A model generated the notes under the pieces. That model did no database searches. It saw only the letters and a list, made by a program, of their open reading frames with translations, and was not told where the DNA came from. DNA of 29,708 bases from UBA2365 sp964594045. GTDB lineage: Bacteria > Bacteroidota > Bacteroidia > Chitinophagales > Saprospiraceae. Location of the stretch: the NCBI GenBank assembly GCA_964594045.1, contig CAZQKR010000049.1, forward strand, positions 1-29,708, read 5' to 3'. A program made the position numbers and the translations under genes. This document shows positions 15,309 to 23,803 of the stretch, piece after piece. Positions within the stretch are counted from its first letter, which is position 1, and every line of letters begins with the position of its first letter.

Positions 15309-15947
15309 TCAATACCTGAAAAACGGATTGTAGACCTTTTCATCTCCGATCGTGGTGGATTCCCCATGACCCGGGAATACCCTGGTACTGTCGTCCAAAG
15401 TGAACAATTTGGTTTTGATGCCTTCGATCAGGGTATCGTAATCTCCTCCCGGAAGGTCTGTTCTGCCAATACTTCCCTGAAACAACACATCACCCGAGAT
15501 CAGGATTTTTGCATCATCATTGTACAGGCAGATGCTGTCTCTGGAATGTCCGGGAACATGAATGACCTTCAATCCGGTTTTTCCAAATGAGATGATGTCA
15601 CCTTCCGATAAAAATTGCTCAGGTTTCAGGCTGCCTTTATATTGAAGTCCGTATCTGTCAGCGATATCTTCCTGCCTGTCAAAGAAATACATGGATTCTG
15701 CATGAAATTCTGGGACAAGACGGAAATTTTCTGAAATAAAATGATTGCCCAGCACATGATCGATGTGGAAATGCGTATTGATCAGTTTAACGGGTTTTAA
15801 TCCGTTGTTTTGGATGAATTTTAGCAAAGAACTTTCTTCATAATCATTGTTGCATCCCGGGTCAATGATGACACATTCTTTGGTTTCATCAAATAAGAGA
15901 TAGGTGTTTTCTGCAAATGCGTTGAAAATAAATCTGGCAATTTCCAT
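15309..15947 (-). CDS. MBL-fold metallohydrolase, glyoxalase II-like
   Basis: This is a predicted cytoplasmic binuclear metal hydrolase of the metallo-beta-lactamase superfamily. The 212-aa product has the ligand set H59, H61, D63, H64 (THFHIDH), H134 (HVPGHSRDS), D153 (ISGDVLF) and H194 (FPGHGEST). It is shorter than true GloB because it lacks the C-terminal substrate domain, as in the YcbL/GloC-type thioesterases, so hydrolysis of S-lactoylglutathione or a similar thioester is a guess. I chose the ATG at 15947: a longer frame to 15995 would run into the terminator at 15971-16016, and family homology starts near MEIARF. It is convergent with hypC and has no evident functional link to hydrogenase maturation. 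Confidence 0.87.
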   Translation of the reverse strand: MEIARFIFNAFAENTYLLFDETKECVIIDPGCNNDYEESSLLKFIQNNGLKPVKLINTHFHIDHVLGNHFISENFRLVPEFHAESMYFFDRQEDIADRYGLQYKGSLKPEQFLSEGDIISFGKTGLKVIHVPGHSRDSICLYNDDAKILISGDVLFQGSIGRTDLPGGDYDTLIEGIKTKLFTLDDSTRVFPGHGESTTIGDEKVYNPFFRY

Positions 15948-15970
15948 GATATCCTTAACTTGTTTTAAAT

Positions 15971-16016
15971 AAAAAATCCGGGTAAAATTAAGCATTTATA
16001 CCTGTTTACCCGGATT
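15971..16016 (-). terminator. Intrinsic terminator after the T9SS cargo gene
   Basis: A perfect 12-bp inverted repeat, AATCCGGGTAAA (15975-15986) and TTTACCCGGATT (16005-16016), has an 18-nt loop. On the minus strand it follows the stop at 16036 by 19 nt and is trailed by a T run (complement of the A run at 15970-15976). This is a good Rho-independent terminator and marks the end of the secreted-protein operon. Confidence 0.85.
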
Positions 16017-16035
16017 AAAGAAGGGATTTACATCA

Positions 16036-19000
16036 TTATTCCATTTTGACCACGCGCTGCATCAACCACTTTTGACCTAGTAAAGTCCTGATATAATAGA
16101 CGCCTGCAGGTTTAGCCACCAGGCTCACATCCGCATGATAGGTCTGATCGTAGCGATACAAATTTTTCTCCTGTAATATCCGGCCAGTCTGATCCAGGAT
16201 CTGGATCATATGCCGGTTGGATCCATGATCAGGTGCCTCAACTGTCACATGAAAAAATCCGTTATTCGGATTCGGATATATTTTCATTGCAGATTGGTCG
16301 CGGATATCTTCCACAGCAATTCTCAGCTCAACAATCACTGAATCTTGCACTAAACAAAAAGTGTCCGCTGAAAGCACCACAAGATGATAGGTGCCATGGG
16401 TCAAATCGGTAAAAAGCGGGTCTGCTCCAAAATTTAAACCACCGTCAATGCTGTACTGGTAGGGACTTTTACCGTTTTCTGCCCGGATCAGGATCGATCC
16501 GTCACCTGTGCCATGGTCATGGGTGACCTCAGCTTCCACAGTCAGATTACATTGATCACCGGTGCAGAAATTCAGTTCAGTCTGATATCCGAATTTTCCG
16601 GTTCCACTGAGCAAAACTTCACCGTTTCCGTTGGTCAGTGAATAGCTGCCCTGACCCCAGTCACAACAAAATCCGTCACCATAATCATCGTATAATATCA
16701 AGGTATAACAGGTATCCACCAGGCAAAGATCATGTTGAAATTCAGTGAATTGTAATGTATATTCTTCACTGGTCAGGTAAGGTTCTTCTGTACCGTCAAT
16801 AAACAATTCCCAGCTTGTTTCATCCGGATATTCATCGGTTTTCAACAGGAAAGTGATTGGGATCAGACCAGTGTTTTTTTGTGTTGCCAGTTGGATGGTT
16901 TTCGGATTTTGCAATTCTGAACCATTTATATTTCTGACAATAAAACGGATCTGCTGATCAGTACCTTCAATATTGTTCAATACAACATCAAAAGTGTAAG
17001 TTTGACCGAAAGGGACTGCCAGTTGGTCAATTTCAAGACTGTATAAAAACTGTTCATTCACATAAACATCCAGGTATACCGAATGAATGGTATCGATACC
17101 CTGGTTTTCAATTTCAATTTTTGCAGTTACCATTTCTCCACAATAATATGAGGGAATCCGGGCATCCAAAATTTCGATCTGCACTGCCGGAAAATGTGAA
17201 ATGGTTCTCTCAACGGAATTGTTTTTGGTATATCTGTCCAGCGGATGGTCCACGGAAGCGGCTATTTGATAGGCGCCTAATTCGGACATATCCATTTTGG
17301 TGCTAAAAACAATGTCCATATTGGAATCAGCACTTAAAGTATCCTTAATTTCCAAAGTTTCCATGACAATTCCCTCAACAGCATATTGAACAGTAAAGCC
17401 AGCCATATCTTCGATCCCGGTATTTTTCACTCTTACAGCCACCTCTTCTTCTGATGTCAGCAATTTGCCGCTGACTGGTTTGACCAGTGAAATGGCCAGG
17501 TCAAAAGTGTCTTTTAACAATTGAAATGCGACGATCCTGGATTGTGTTACGTCTTCAGCTACTCCGGCATACTCAGTAGTATACCAGAATGTTTTGCCAT
17601 CTTCAGGATCAAGGCTCATATGTGCATAATCGCCAAAACGTGAACCAGAACTGATCGGCGCCACTCCGTCGATCACTTTATATTCCTGAACTGTCATCAC
17701 TCCAGGCGGATCTGACGCAAATCTGCCGGTATATCTTACTCCGACATAATCGTTTTCGCTCGTTACATTGAATCCCATGGCAATATTACCTTCATTATCC
17801 AGCACAATACTGCTCATGAAACGGTGATATCCGTCATCAGGAGCATAGCTGCCTTCCTGGTACAGATACCAATCCTTGCCAGTTTCTCGTCTCAATTCCA
17901 CCCAGCGAATTCCGGAAAGATCCTGACCATCCGTAACATCTGTAATAAAGGAGAACACCATGGATTCATGACTCCCAAAATTCCTGTAATCCGGAACATT
18001 CATGATGACTTCAGGGATCCCGTCCAGACCTGAACCGCCTTTCTGAGGCATGCAGGCAAACCAAAATCCTTCAGCCGCGCATGGATAACCATCAAAAGGA
18101 GTAGTTACAATGCTTATTTTTTCCACAGAGGTGCTGTCGGGATCATTCCAGTTGACATCAAATCTGAACAGGTTGATCTGATCATCATCCACTTCACCCC
18201 ATGAGGAATCATTCAGAGCGAGGCTCAAAGGTTTGGTATTTTCAGGTAAAAGTTCACCATTCCAGTCCACCGGTGTAGCCACGAAAAAACCGGCTTCCGT
18301 ATTGATACTCCCCGGTACTTCCACTCTTTGGATCAGCACATTTTCTTCACCTGCCAGCAAAGGCGCTCTTTGAATAAAATAATGATGAAGCACGTCAGGG
18401 CCTTCCTCATTGGTTGTGACTACGATGGCATCCGGCCAGATGGCGTATTTTGGATAATCGGGAAATTCCGGGGTAGCAAATGTGTAAATATAATAACTGC
18501 CAAACGGATCGTCGGTTTCGGTAACTGCGATCAGCAGGTTAGCCGGATCTGCAAATTCTGTAATGATCCATTTTTGGGCCTGTTCGTCATAAAGCACGAT
18601 CGGATCTCCGGCAGAAGATTTATTGATCTCGTCCCAAAGTGTATTCGCAGAAAACTCTTCGATGAGTTCCCCGTTTTTGGAATAGATACCGATCTGGGTG
18701 ACATTGACCATTTGGATATAAAAATTGTGTCCCGCGTTTCCTGTGGGATCGAGCGGTGATCCGCCATCGCCTATTCCGACGATGTTGACCAGGGGTTCGA
18801 CAAGTGCACCACCCGGAAATTCAGATTGTCTGATCGGATCAAGTCCAAGATGTTCTCTTTCCGTAATCACTGATTTGGAATATCCCCGCCTTTCCCGGAA
18901 ATTTTCAGGTCTTTTTTTGGAGGCCCTTAATTTGTGCCTTTTGGCAATTGAGGTGGGTTGCTGCCGGATAAGATCTGCCAGTGGTTTAGTTTTGCCCAGG

Positions 19001-19119
19001 AATACTGCACTCGTTGAGCTGACTTCAATCCCGTCAACTTTTGAGGCAGATTGTTGTGCCATCAAAAGGTTGACCGAAAAAATTACCACGATAAAAGTTA
19101 TGATCAGTTTGTTTTGCAT
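16036..19119 (-). CDS. T9SS-secreted multidomain protein with CARDB-like and SprB-like repeats
   Basis: A 1027-aa extracellular or surface protein of unknown function. It has a signal peptide (1-21, ending LLMA). The first 500 residues or so read like a propeller-type domain with repeated W/Y/DP motifs (for example VLYDEQAQKWIITEFADP). They are followed by two CARDB-like beta-sandwich domains (about 520-750), a Cys-containing segment with DDYGDGFCCDWGQGSYSL near 810-825, a SprB-type repeat (about 858-935, SPYQYSIDGGLNF), and a C-terminal type A T9SS sorting domain from about 945 (KIYPNPNNGFF...AGVYYIRTLLG). The sorting domain is strong evidence for export by the gliding/T9SS machinery and surface attachment or release. 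It follows the 129-aa gene by 10 bp and ends at a terminator. No catalytic motif is seen. Confidence 0.88.
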   Translation of the reverse strand: MQNKLIITFIVVIFSVNLLMAQQSASKVDGIEVSSTSAVFLGKTKPLADLIRQQPTSIAKRHKLRASKKRPENFRERRGYSKSVITEREHLGLDPIRQSEFPGGALVEPLVNIVGIGDGGSPLDPTGNAGHNFYIQMVNVTQIGIYSKNGELIEEFSANTLWDEINKSSAGDPIVLYDEQAQKWIITEFADPANLLIAVTETDDPFGSYYIYTFATPEFPDYPKYAIWPDAIVVTTNEEGPDVLHHYFIQRAPLLAGEENVLIQRVEVPGSINTEAGFFVATPVDWNGELLPENTKPLSLALNDSSWGEVDDDQINLFRFDVNWNDPDSTSVEKISIVTTPFDGYPCAAEGFWFACMPQKGGSGLDGIPEVIMNVPDYRNFGSHESMVFSFITDVTDGQDLSGIRWVELRRETGKDWYLYQEGSYAPDDGYHRFMSSIVLDNEGNIAMGFNVTSENDYVGVRYTGRFASDPPGVMTVQEYKVIDGVAPISSGSRFGDYAHMSLDPEDGKTFWYTTEYAGVAEDVTQSRIVAFQLLKDTFDLAISLVKPVSGKLLTSEEEVAVRVKNTGIEDMAGFTVQYAVEGIVMETLEIKDTLSADSNMDIVFSTKMDMSELGAYQIAASVDHPLDRYTKNNSVERTISHFPAVQIEILDARIPSYYCGEMVTAKIEIENQGIDTIHSVYLDVYVNEQFLYSLEIDQLAVPFGQTYTFDVVLNNIEGTDQQIRFIVRNINGSELQNPKTIQLATQKNTGLIPITFLLKTDEYPDETSWELFIDGTEEPYLTSEEYTLQFTEFQHDLCLVDTCYTLILYDDYGDGFCCDWGQGSYSLTNGNGEVLLSGTGKFGYQTELNFCTGDQCNLTVEAEVTHDHGTGDGSILIRAENGKSPYQYSIDGGLNFGADPLFTDLTHGTYHLVVLSADTFCLVQDSVIVELRIAVEDIRDQSAMKIYPNPNNGFFHVTVEAPDHGSNRHMIQILDQTGRILQEKNLYRYDQTYHADVSLVAKPAGVYYIRTLLGQKWLMQRVVKME

Positions 19120-19129
19120 CGAAAACGAT

Positions 19130-19519
19130 TTAAAATTTTGGTGAAATTTTTTTTCCTCCTTTTAAGGTGTCAATTGCAGGAGGATCAGGCGCATGATCTG
19201 CCGGATAAAATCGCAGAATTGCAGGATCCTGACTTAGCTTGTTTTGCCAGGCTTCAAGATCAGTTTTCCTTGTTTGGTATACGGTAAGCATCCATTCGTT
19301 TTTTGATCTGCTGACCGGATTTTTCCCGACTTCAATACGTAATTCCCTGAAATTTGAATAATTATGAAGGAGATAATTCCTGTCCAATTCCGGTGAAAGC
19401 TCTGCGATCCAGTTGCTCTTATTTTCGTAACTGAAGCTGTTGCTTTTGCAGAAGGTCAACGAAATACTTAATGCAAAGCAAAGTGAAAACAGTTTTAAAA
19501 GCTTTAGTTTAGACATCAT
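19130..19519 (-). CDS. Small exported protein, unknown function
   Basis: The 129-aa product is not recognised. It has a basic, hydrophobic N-terminus (1-23) ending LTFC at C24. This resembles a lipoprotein signal, but Phe at -1 is unusual, so it could be an ordinary signal peptide or membrane anchor. The rest is hydrophilic with a conserved-looking WIAELSPELDRNYLLHNYSN stretch and a Pro-rich end (DHAPDPPAIDT). The gene ends only 10 bp before the start of the T9SS cargo gene, so the two are almost certainly one operon and may act together, for example as a partner or inhibitor; that role is a guess. Two adjacent ATG codons begin the gene. Confidence 0.72.
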   Translation of the reverse strand: MMSKLKLLKLFSLCFALSISLTFCKSNSFSYENKSNWIAELSPELDRNYLLHNYSNFRELRIEVGKNPVSRSKNEWMLTVYQTRKTDLEAWQNKLSQDPAILRFYPADHAPDPPAIDTLKGGKKISPKF

Positions 19520-19947
19520 CCGGTCAAATCAGTTGCAATGATAATTATATAATTACATATAGTTCGCGTTTGAAGCATCACAGACAAAAAAATTATTATT
19601 CTTTATTAATTTTTTAAATTTTGGCAGTATGTATGTTTGAGGTCAGTTTTGTTAATTCTGTTTCGAAAAATATATTTTATGTGTAGCGCTCAAACAATCA
19701 TCCATAATATTATTCTGAACATAAAATAATTTGGGTAAAACAAAAATCATTTTTCAGTTGGCTCATACCTTTAGATCAACTCAAATGGCACATGCTTCAA
19801 ACGCAACAAGATGGATGATTGTGCCATTTCAAAATGAAAAATGCGGTAAATATTTGGGATTCTCGATATCATGTTAAAAAATCAGGGAAAAAATCAACAC
19901 AGGACATTATTTTATTGTATTATTGAAAAGCATTTTATCATATCATT
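19520..19947. other. Divergent intergenic region with interleaved inverted repeats
   Basis: A 428-bp AT-rich region between divergent exported-protein genes. It contains three perfect inverted repeats: GCGTTTGAAGCAT (19566-19578) with ATGCTTCAAACGC (19792-19804); ACAATCATCCAT (19694-19705) with ATGGATGATTGT (19811-19822); and AAATGGCACA (19783-19792) with TGTGCCATTT (19820-19829). A near match to the -7 motif (TATCATTG on the minus strand, 19536-19543) may serve the 129-aa gene. No gene is seen. Confidence 0.7.
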
Positions 19948-22900
19948 ATGGGTATACCGGCTAAAACAATACTTACTGTTATTTTTGCTATCATGTTGAT
20001 TTTCAGTAAAAGTCAGGACGTTTCAGGCCAGACTATCCAGACGCCATTCGGGAAAAACAGGGTGCAATACCACGATGATTTCAATAACTGGTGGATGTAT
20101 GAAACTGATCATTTTGCGGTTTACTGGTATGGTAAAGGAAGGAATATCGTCAAATCGGTGATACAACTGGCCGAATTGGATCATCAGGAAATACAGCAGT
20201 TTCTGGCGCATACCATGAATGAAAAGATCAGGATCGTTGTATATCTGGATCACAGTGATTACACCCAGACCAATATAGCTTATCTGGAAAACGATCTTGA
20301 ATCCGGTGCCGGCAGGGCTCAGTTTTATGACAATAAAATCGTCGTATTTTTCAACGGAGATCACAAAGATCTCAGAATGCAGATCCGAAGCGGCATTGCT
20401 AAAGCATATTTTCATTCGATGTTCCAGGGAGTGAATATCCAGGATTTTTACAATGGAGTGAATGATTCGGAGCTGCCATCCTGGATCGTACTTGGATTGG
20501 CGGATTATCTTACGGATCAGTGGAACATGGACTTTGAATGGTTATTGAAACTGAATTTTGAAAAAAGGACCGGATTTGGAAAAAGTTTCAAGTCCTTTGC
20601 CAATAGAGATCCGGTTACAGCAGGGCATTCCATGTGGTTTTTTATGGTTCATACATTCGGGAAGCAGTCCGTATCAGATTTTTTGTATTATCTCAGGATC
20701 CACAGGAGCACAAAACGCGCATACGAAGCAGTCTACAATCTGAGTGAAAGAGAATTTTATAAACAATGGAAAAACTTTTATGAAGCACATTTCAGCGAAT
20801 TTTCAGGCCGAACCGGTCAGATTCAGCAGGGTGAGGTCATATTAAAGAAAGAGTGGCCGATAACCAGGATACTGGCGGATGGTGGAAAAATTTATTATGT
20901 TGAGCATAATTTTGGCAGGGTAAAGCTCAGGGAACGAAGTCTGACAGAACAGAAAAAAGATAAAACACTGCTTAAGTACGGATACAGGAATGAACATCAG
21001 TTGCCTGACTTCCAATATCCATTGATCTCACTGGACCGTAAGGAGCATAAAATATCCGTTATTTACCAGGAAAAAGATATTTTACGTCTCCGTATGATCG
21101 ATACCCGTACGTACCGGTACGAGGAACATGTTTTTCCTGAGCTGCTGCAACAAATCTACAGCTTTGCATTTTTTGAACCCGGGAAGATCATTATGAGTGC
21201 CAGTACAGATGGCTTTTCCGATATTTACATGTATGATCTGGAAGGCAGGCAGGCTGTCAGGATCACCAACGATTATTATAACGAGCCGATGCTGATGAAA
21301 GCACCTGTGGATGATCCTGGTCTTTTTTGGGTGGTCAGCAATCATGAAGATCAAAGTCTTCAATCGGTGGAATATGACTCGTTCCCACCCCTTTCGCCAT
21401 TCAGGGTATTTGAACTGGATCCATTAAAAGGGGCTTCAGGCAGGCTGACCAGCAATTCTGATTACGATATCCGGGATATTCAGTTTGCCGGTAATAAATT
21501 GATTTTCAATAGCCAATATAAAGATAAGTCTGTTCCTGAAGTAAGGGGATTCACAGACGGGCAGATCAGTCAGGAAGCGGCTTACCTCAATCTTCCCAAT
21601 CATCTCCTAACTCATGCCTGTGATCAGAACCGGTATTTTTATGTTTACCGGAATATCAAAAATGAATTTGTCATTGGAACGATGTTACTGGATACGGTCA
21701 GGCTTCTCACGGATCCGGGCGGTTTAATTTGTCACCGGGAAAGACCCGGGAGACCGGAATTGGCTGAGGAAGAAATTGCGGATTTCCGGGATATGGAGAT
21801 CAGTGAATCACTGCTGTTTCAGACAAAATTTCCTGACAGGGAAGGCATACAGGTCAGTTCGGTTATTTTAGGAGAAATGCTATATTCAAGGGAAGAGAAG
21901 GGCAGAACAGGAGATATAAAGGCATCGGGTCTTCCGGTTTTCAATCCTGTTCAGGCCATTGCAGCTCGCCTGAGGTTCAGTTTCAGTGAACTGATCACCA
22001 GGCTGGACAATGAACCGCTCATTGACGGACTTGTGCCATTCGATGCCCTGAACAGGGAATTCCAGCCACAGGTGCCTGGAATGCTCATGTCAACCCTAGC
22101 CAAAGACATGTTCGAAGATTATATTGTGGAAGGCGGCACAAGGCTTGCTGCCAACTTCAGGGGTGCGGAATATTTTTTGCACTATCATGATCTGAAACGA
22201 AAAACCGACTGGCAATACACCTTGTACCGCAAAAGTGAATCCAGATTTGAATTTTTAACTGACGTTGCTGATGAACCTGATAAAATAAAATATCTGACCA
22301 CACTGGGTAGGGTAAAGGCCAAGTATCCATTTGATATTTACAGGAGTGTTCAGGTAGCAACAATGTTCAGGCAGGATGAAATGCTCGTGAAAGCATCTGA
22401 TTATGAAAGTCTTAATCTTGCTGTGATGCCTGCTCAGCGGCTGATCCTGGATATGGCATATATTTTTGACAACACCTCATCTAAAGGCATCAATCTTTGG
22501 TCGGGTATGAGATACAAGGTTTTTGCAGCTTTTTCCAACCGATTCAATGTCAGATTCACCAAACCGCCAGAGTTCAAACTGTCAGCAGGCAGGATGATGA
22601 TGGCCGGATTTGATTTCAGGTATTACATGGATGTGGGAGAAAGCAGCACATTAGCGTTCAGGAGTACTGCCCAGACATCGTTTGGAACAGAAAAGAACAT
22701 TTATTTTCTGGGAGGAGTTGAAAACAGTTTTTTTGAAAATAACAGCTTAGCCTATCCTGTTCCCGAAGATGAACAATTTGCTTTTATGACACAGGCGGGA
22801 AATCTCAGAGGATTTGAAAGGAATGCGCGCAATGGTTCCAGTTTTGTTTTGATGAATGCAGAGTTCAGGTTTCCTGTATTCAGGGTCTTAACAGACAATC

Positions 22901-23199
22901 ATTTCAAACAATCTTTTTTGAGGGATCTGCAGTTAAGTTGCTACGCCGACCTCGGTACAGCATGGTATGGGTTGACACCTTTTTCATCTGAAAATTCAGC
23001 CAATTCCTTTATTTATGAAGTGCCGCCAGCAATTCTGTTCCGTATCAGACAGTACAACGACCCATTGATCGCAGCGGTCGGATTTGGAATGCGAACAAGG
23101 ATTTTCGGATATTTTGTTAAATTGGATTATGCCTGGGGTATAGAAAACCTTAAGTTCCGTACACCTATGTTTCATTTTTCATTAGGTCAAGATTTTTAA
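19948..23199 (+). CDS. Exported protein: degenerate peptidase-MA-like domain, TolB-like propeller, BamA-like barrel
   Basis: A 1083-aa predicted outer-membrane protein. It has a signal peptide (1-27, ending VSGQ). Residues about 35-290 resemble the peptidase-MA gluzincin domain (ENFAVYWYG-like start, EKIRIVVYLDHSDYTQTN, VVFFNGDHKDLRMQIRSG), but the place where HExxH is expected reads S148-G-I-A-K152 and the downstream Glu segment reads LPSWIVLGLADY (176-187), so zinc catalysis looks lost. Residues about 300-640 carry PD40/TolB-type propeller blades (FSDIYMYDLEGRQAVRITNDYYNEP). From about 660 to the end is a beta-barrel like bacterial surface antigens, with the LRGFERN signature (953-959) and a terminal aromatic strand (HFSLGQDF). 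The role is unknown; it could be a surface assembly or binding factor. It is monocistronic. Confidence 0.82.
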   Translation: MGIPAKTILTVIFAIMLIFSKSQDVSGQTIQTPFGKNRVQYHDDFNNWWMYETDHFAVYWYGKGRNIVKSVIQLAELDHQEIQQFLAHTMNEKIRIVVYLDHSDYTQTNIAYLENDLESGAGRAQFYDNKIVVFFNGDHKDLRMQIRSGIAKAYFHSMFQGVNIQDFYNGVNDSELPSWIVLGLADYLTDQWNMDFEWLLKLNFEKRTGFGKSFKSFANRDPVTAGHSMWFFMVHTFGKQSVSDFLYYLRIHRSTKRAYEAVYNLSEREFYKQWKNFYEAHFSEFSGRTGQIQQGEVILKKEWPITRILADGGKIYYVEHNFGRVKLRERSLTEQKKDKTLLKYGYRNEHQLPDFQYPLISLDRKEHKISVIYQEKDILRLRMIDTRTYRYEEHVFPELLQQIYSFAFFEPGKIIMSASTDGFSDIYMYDLEGRQAVRITNDYYNEPMLMKAPVDDPGLFWVVSNHEDQSLQSVEYDSFPPLSPFRVFELDPLKGASGRLTSNSDYDIRDIQFAGNKLIFNSQYKDKSVPEVRGFTDGQISQEAAYLNLPNHLLTHACDQNRYFYVYRNIKNEFVIGTMLLDTVRLLTDPGGLICHRERPGRPELAEEEIADFRDMEISESLLFQTKFPDREGIQVSSVILGEMLYSREEKGRTGDIKASGLPVFNPVQAIAARLRFSFSELITRLDNEPLIDGLVPFDALNREFQPQVPGMLMSTLAKDMFEDYIVEGGTRLAANFRGAEYFLHYHDLKRKTDWQYTLYRKSESRFEFLTDVADEPDKIKYLTTLGRVKAKYPFDIYRSVQVATMFRQDEMLVKASDYESLNLAVMPAQRLILDMAYIFDNTSSKGINLWSGMRYKVFAAFSNRFNVRFTKPPEFKLSAGRMMMAGFDFRYYMDVGESSTLAFRSTAQTSFGTEKNIYFLGGVENSFFENNSLAYPVPEDEQFAFMTQAGNLRGFERNARNGSSFVLMNAEFRFPVFRVLTDNHFKQSFLRDLQLSCYADLGTAWYGLTPFSSENSANSFIYEVPPAILFRIRQYNDPLIAAVGFGMRTRIFGYFVKLDYAWGIENLKFRTPMFHFSLGQDF

Positions 23200-23210
23200 A
23201 AAATCTTTTG
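23189..23210 (+). terminator. Weak AT-only hairpin at the gene end
   Basis: AAGATTTTT (23189-23197) and AAAAATCTT (23199-23207) are perfect inverted repeats overlapping the stop codon, followed by TTG. There is no GC in the stem core beyond one pair, so termination would be weak. Confidence 0.3.
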
Positions 23211-23803
23211 TAATTCATTTCAAACATGTAAATTGCCAAATGTTTTGCCTTGATCGGTTATATTTTGGCTTTTCATAAATATAAAATCCGGAATTATTAC
23301 CTGAAATCAAGTATAATAAAACTCAAAACGGAACAAATCCCATGTTTTTTTAAAGTTGGTTTGCATTTATTTTGAAATGCAAAGAAAGTGATTTGGAACA
23401 ATTCAGATAGAACCAACAGTTGGTTTCGACTGTTTTCATCTGATGGTCATGTGAAGCGGAAAAATCATAACTGCGGTTAAAATGTGCATGATTTATAGTA
23501 TAGTATTGCAAATAATTATATTCTAAAATTGATCTGGAAAATATTTACAATGCTCATGCCATCCAAAAATATCTGGTTAGCAATGAGGTTTTTTATCTGA
23601 TCAGGCTGAAAATTATTGAAATACAGGATTCAAATTCTTTAATCAACCAATCAGGGAACAGGGGAGCAAAGTAAAAAATCAATCAATACCTTGAATTCAT
23701 ATACGAAAAACCCAAATATTAAAAGCAAAACGATCGCAGCAAATAGATATATTTTTTTGAAATAGCAATGTGCACAATTATTTTACTAACGAAATTCTAG
23801 ACT
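23200..23803. other. Long leader region before the susC-like gene
   Basis: A 604-bp gene-free AT-rich region. It holds a 9-bp perfect inverted repeat TTTGCATTT (23360-23368) / AAATGCAAA (23375-23383), framed by GTTGGTT (23355-23361) and AACCAAC (23411-23417), and the near-palindrome AACCAACAGTTGGTT (23411-23425). A one-mismatch -7 motif TAGTATTG is at 23501-23508, which would leave a leader of nearly 300 nt. Nothing else is recognised; no sigma/anti-sigma pair is next to the operon. Confidence 0.5.
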
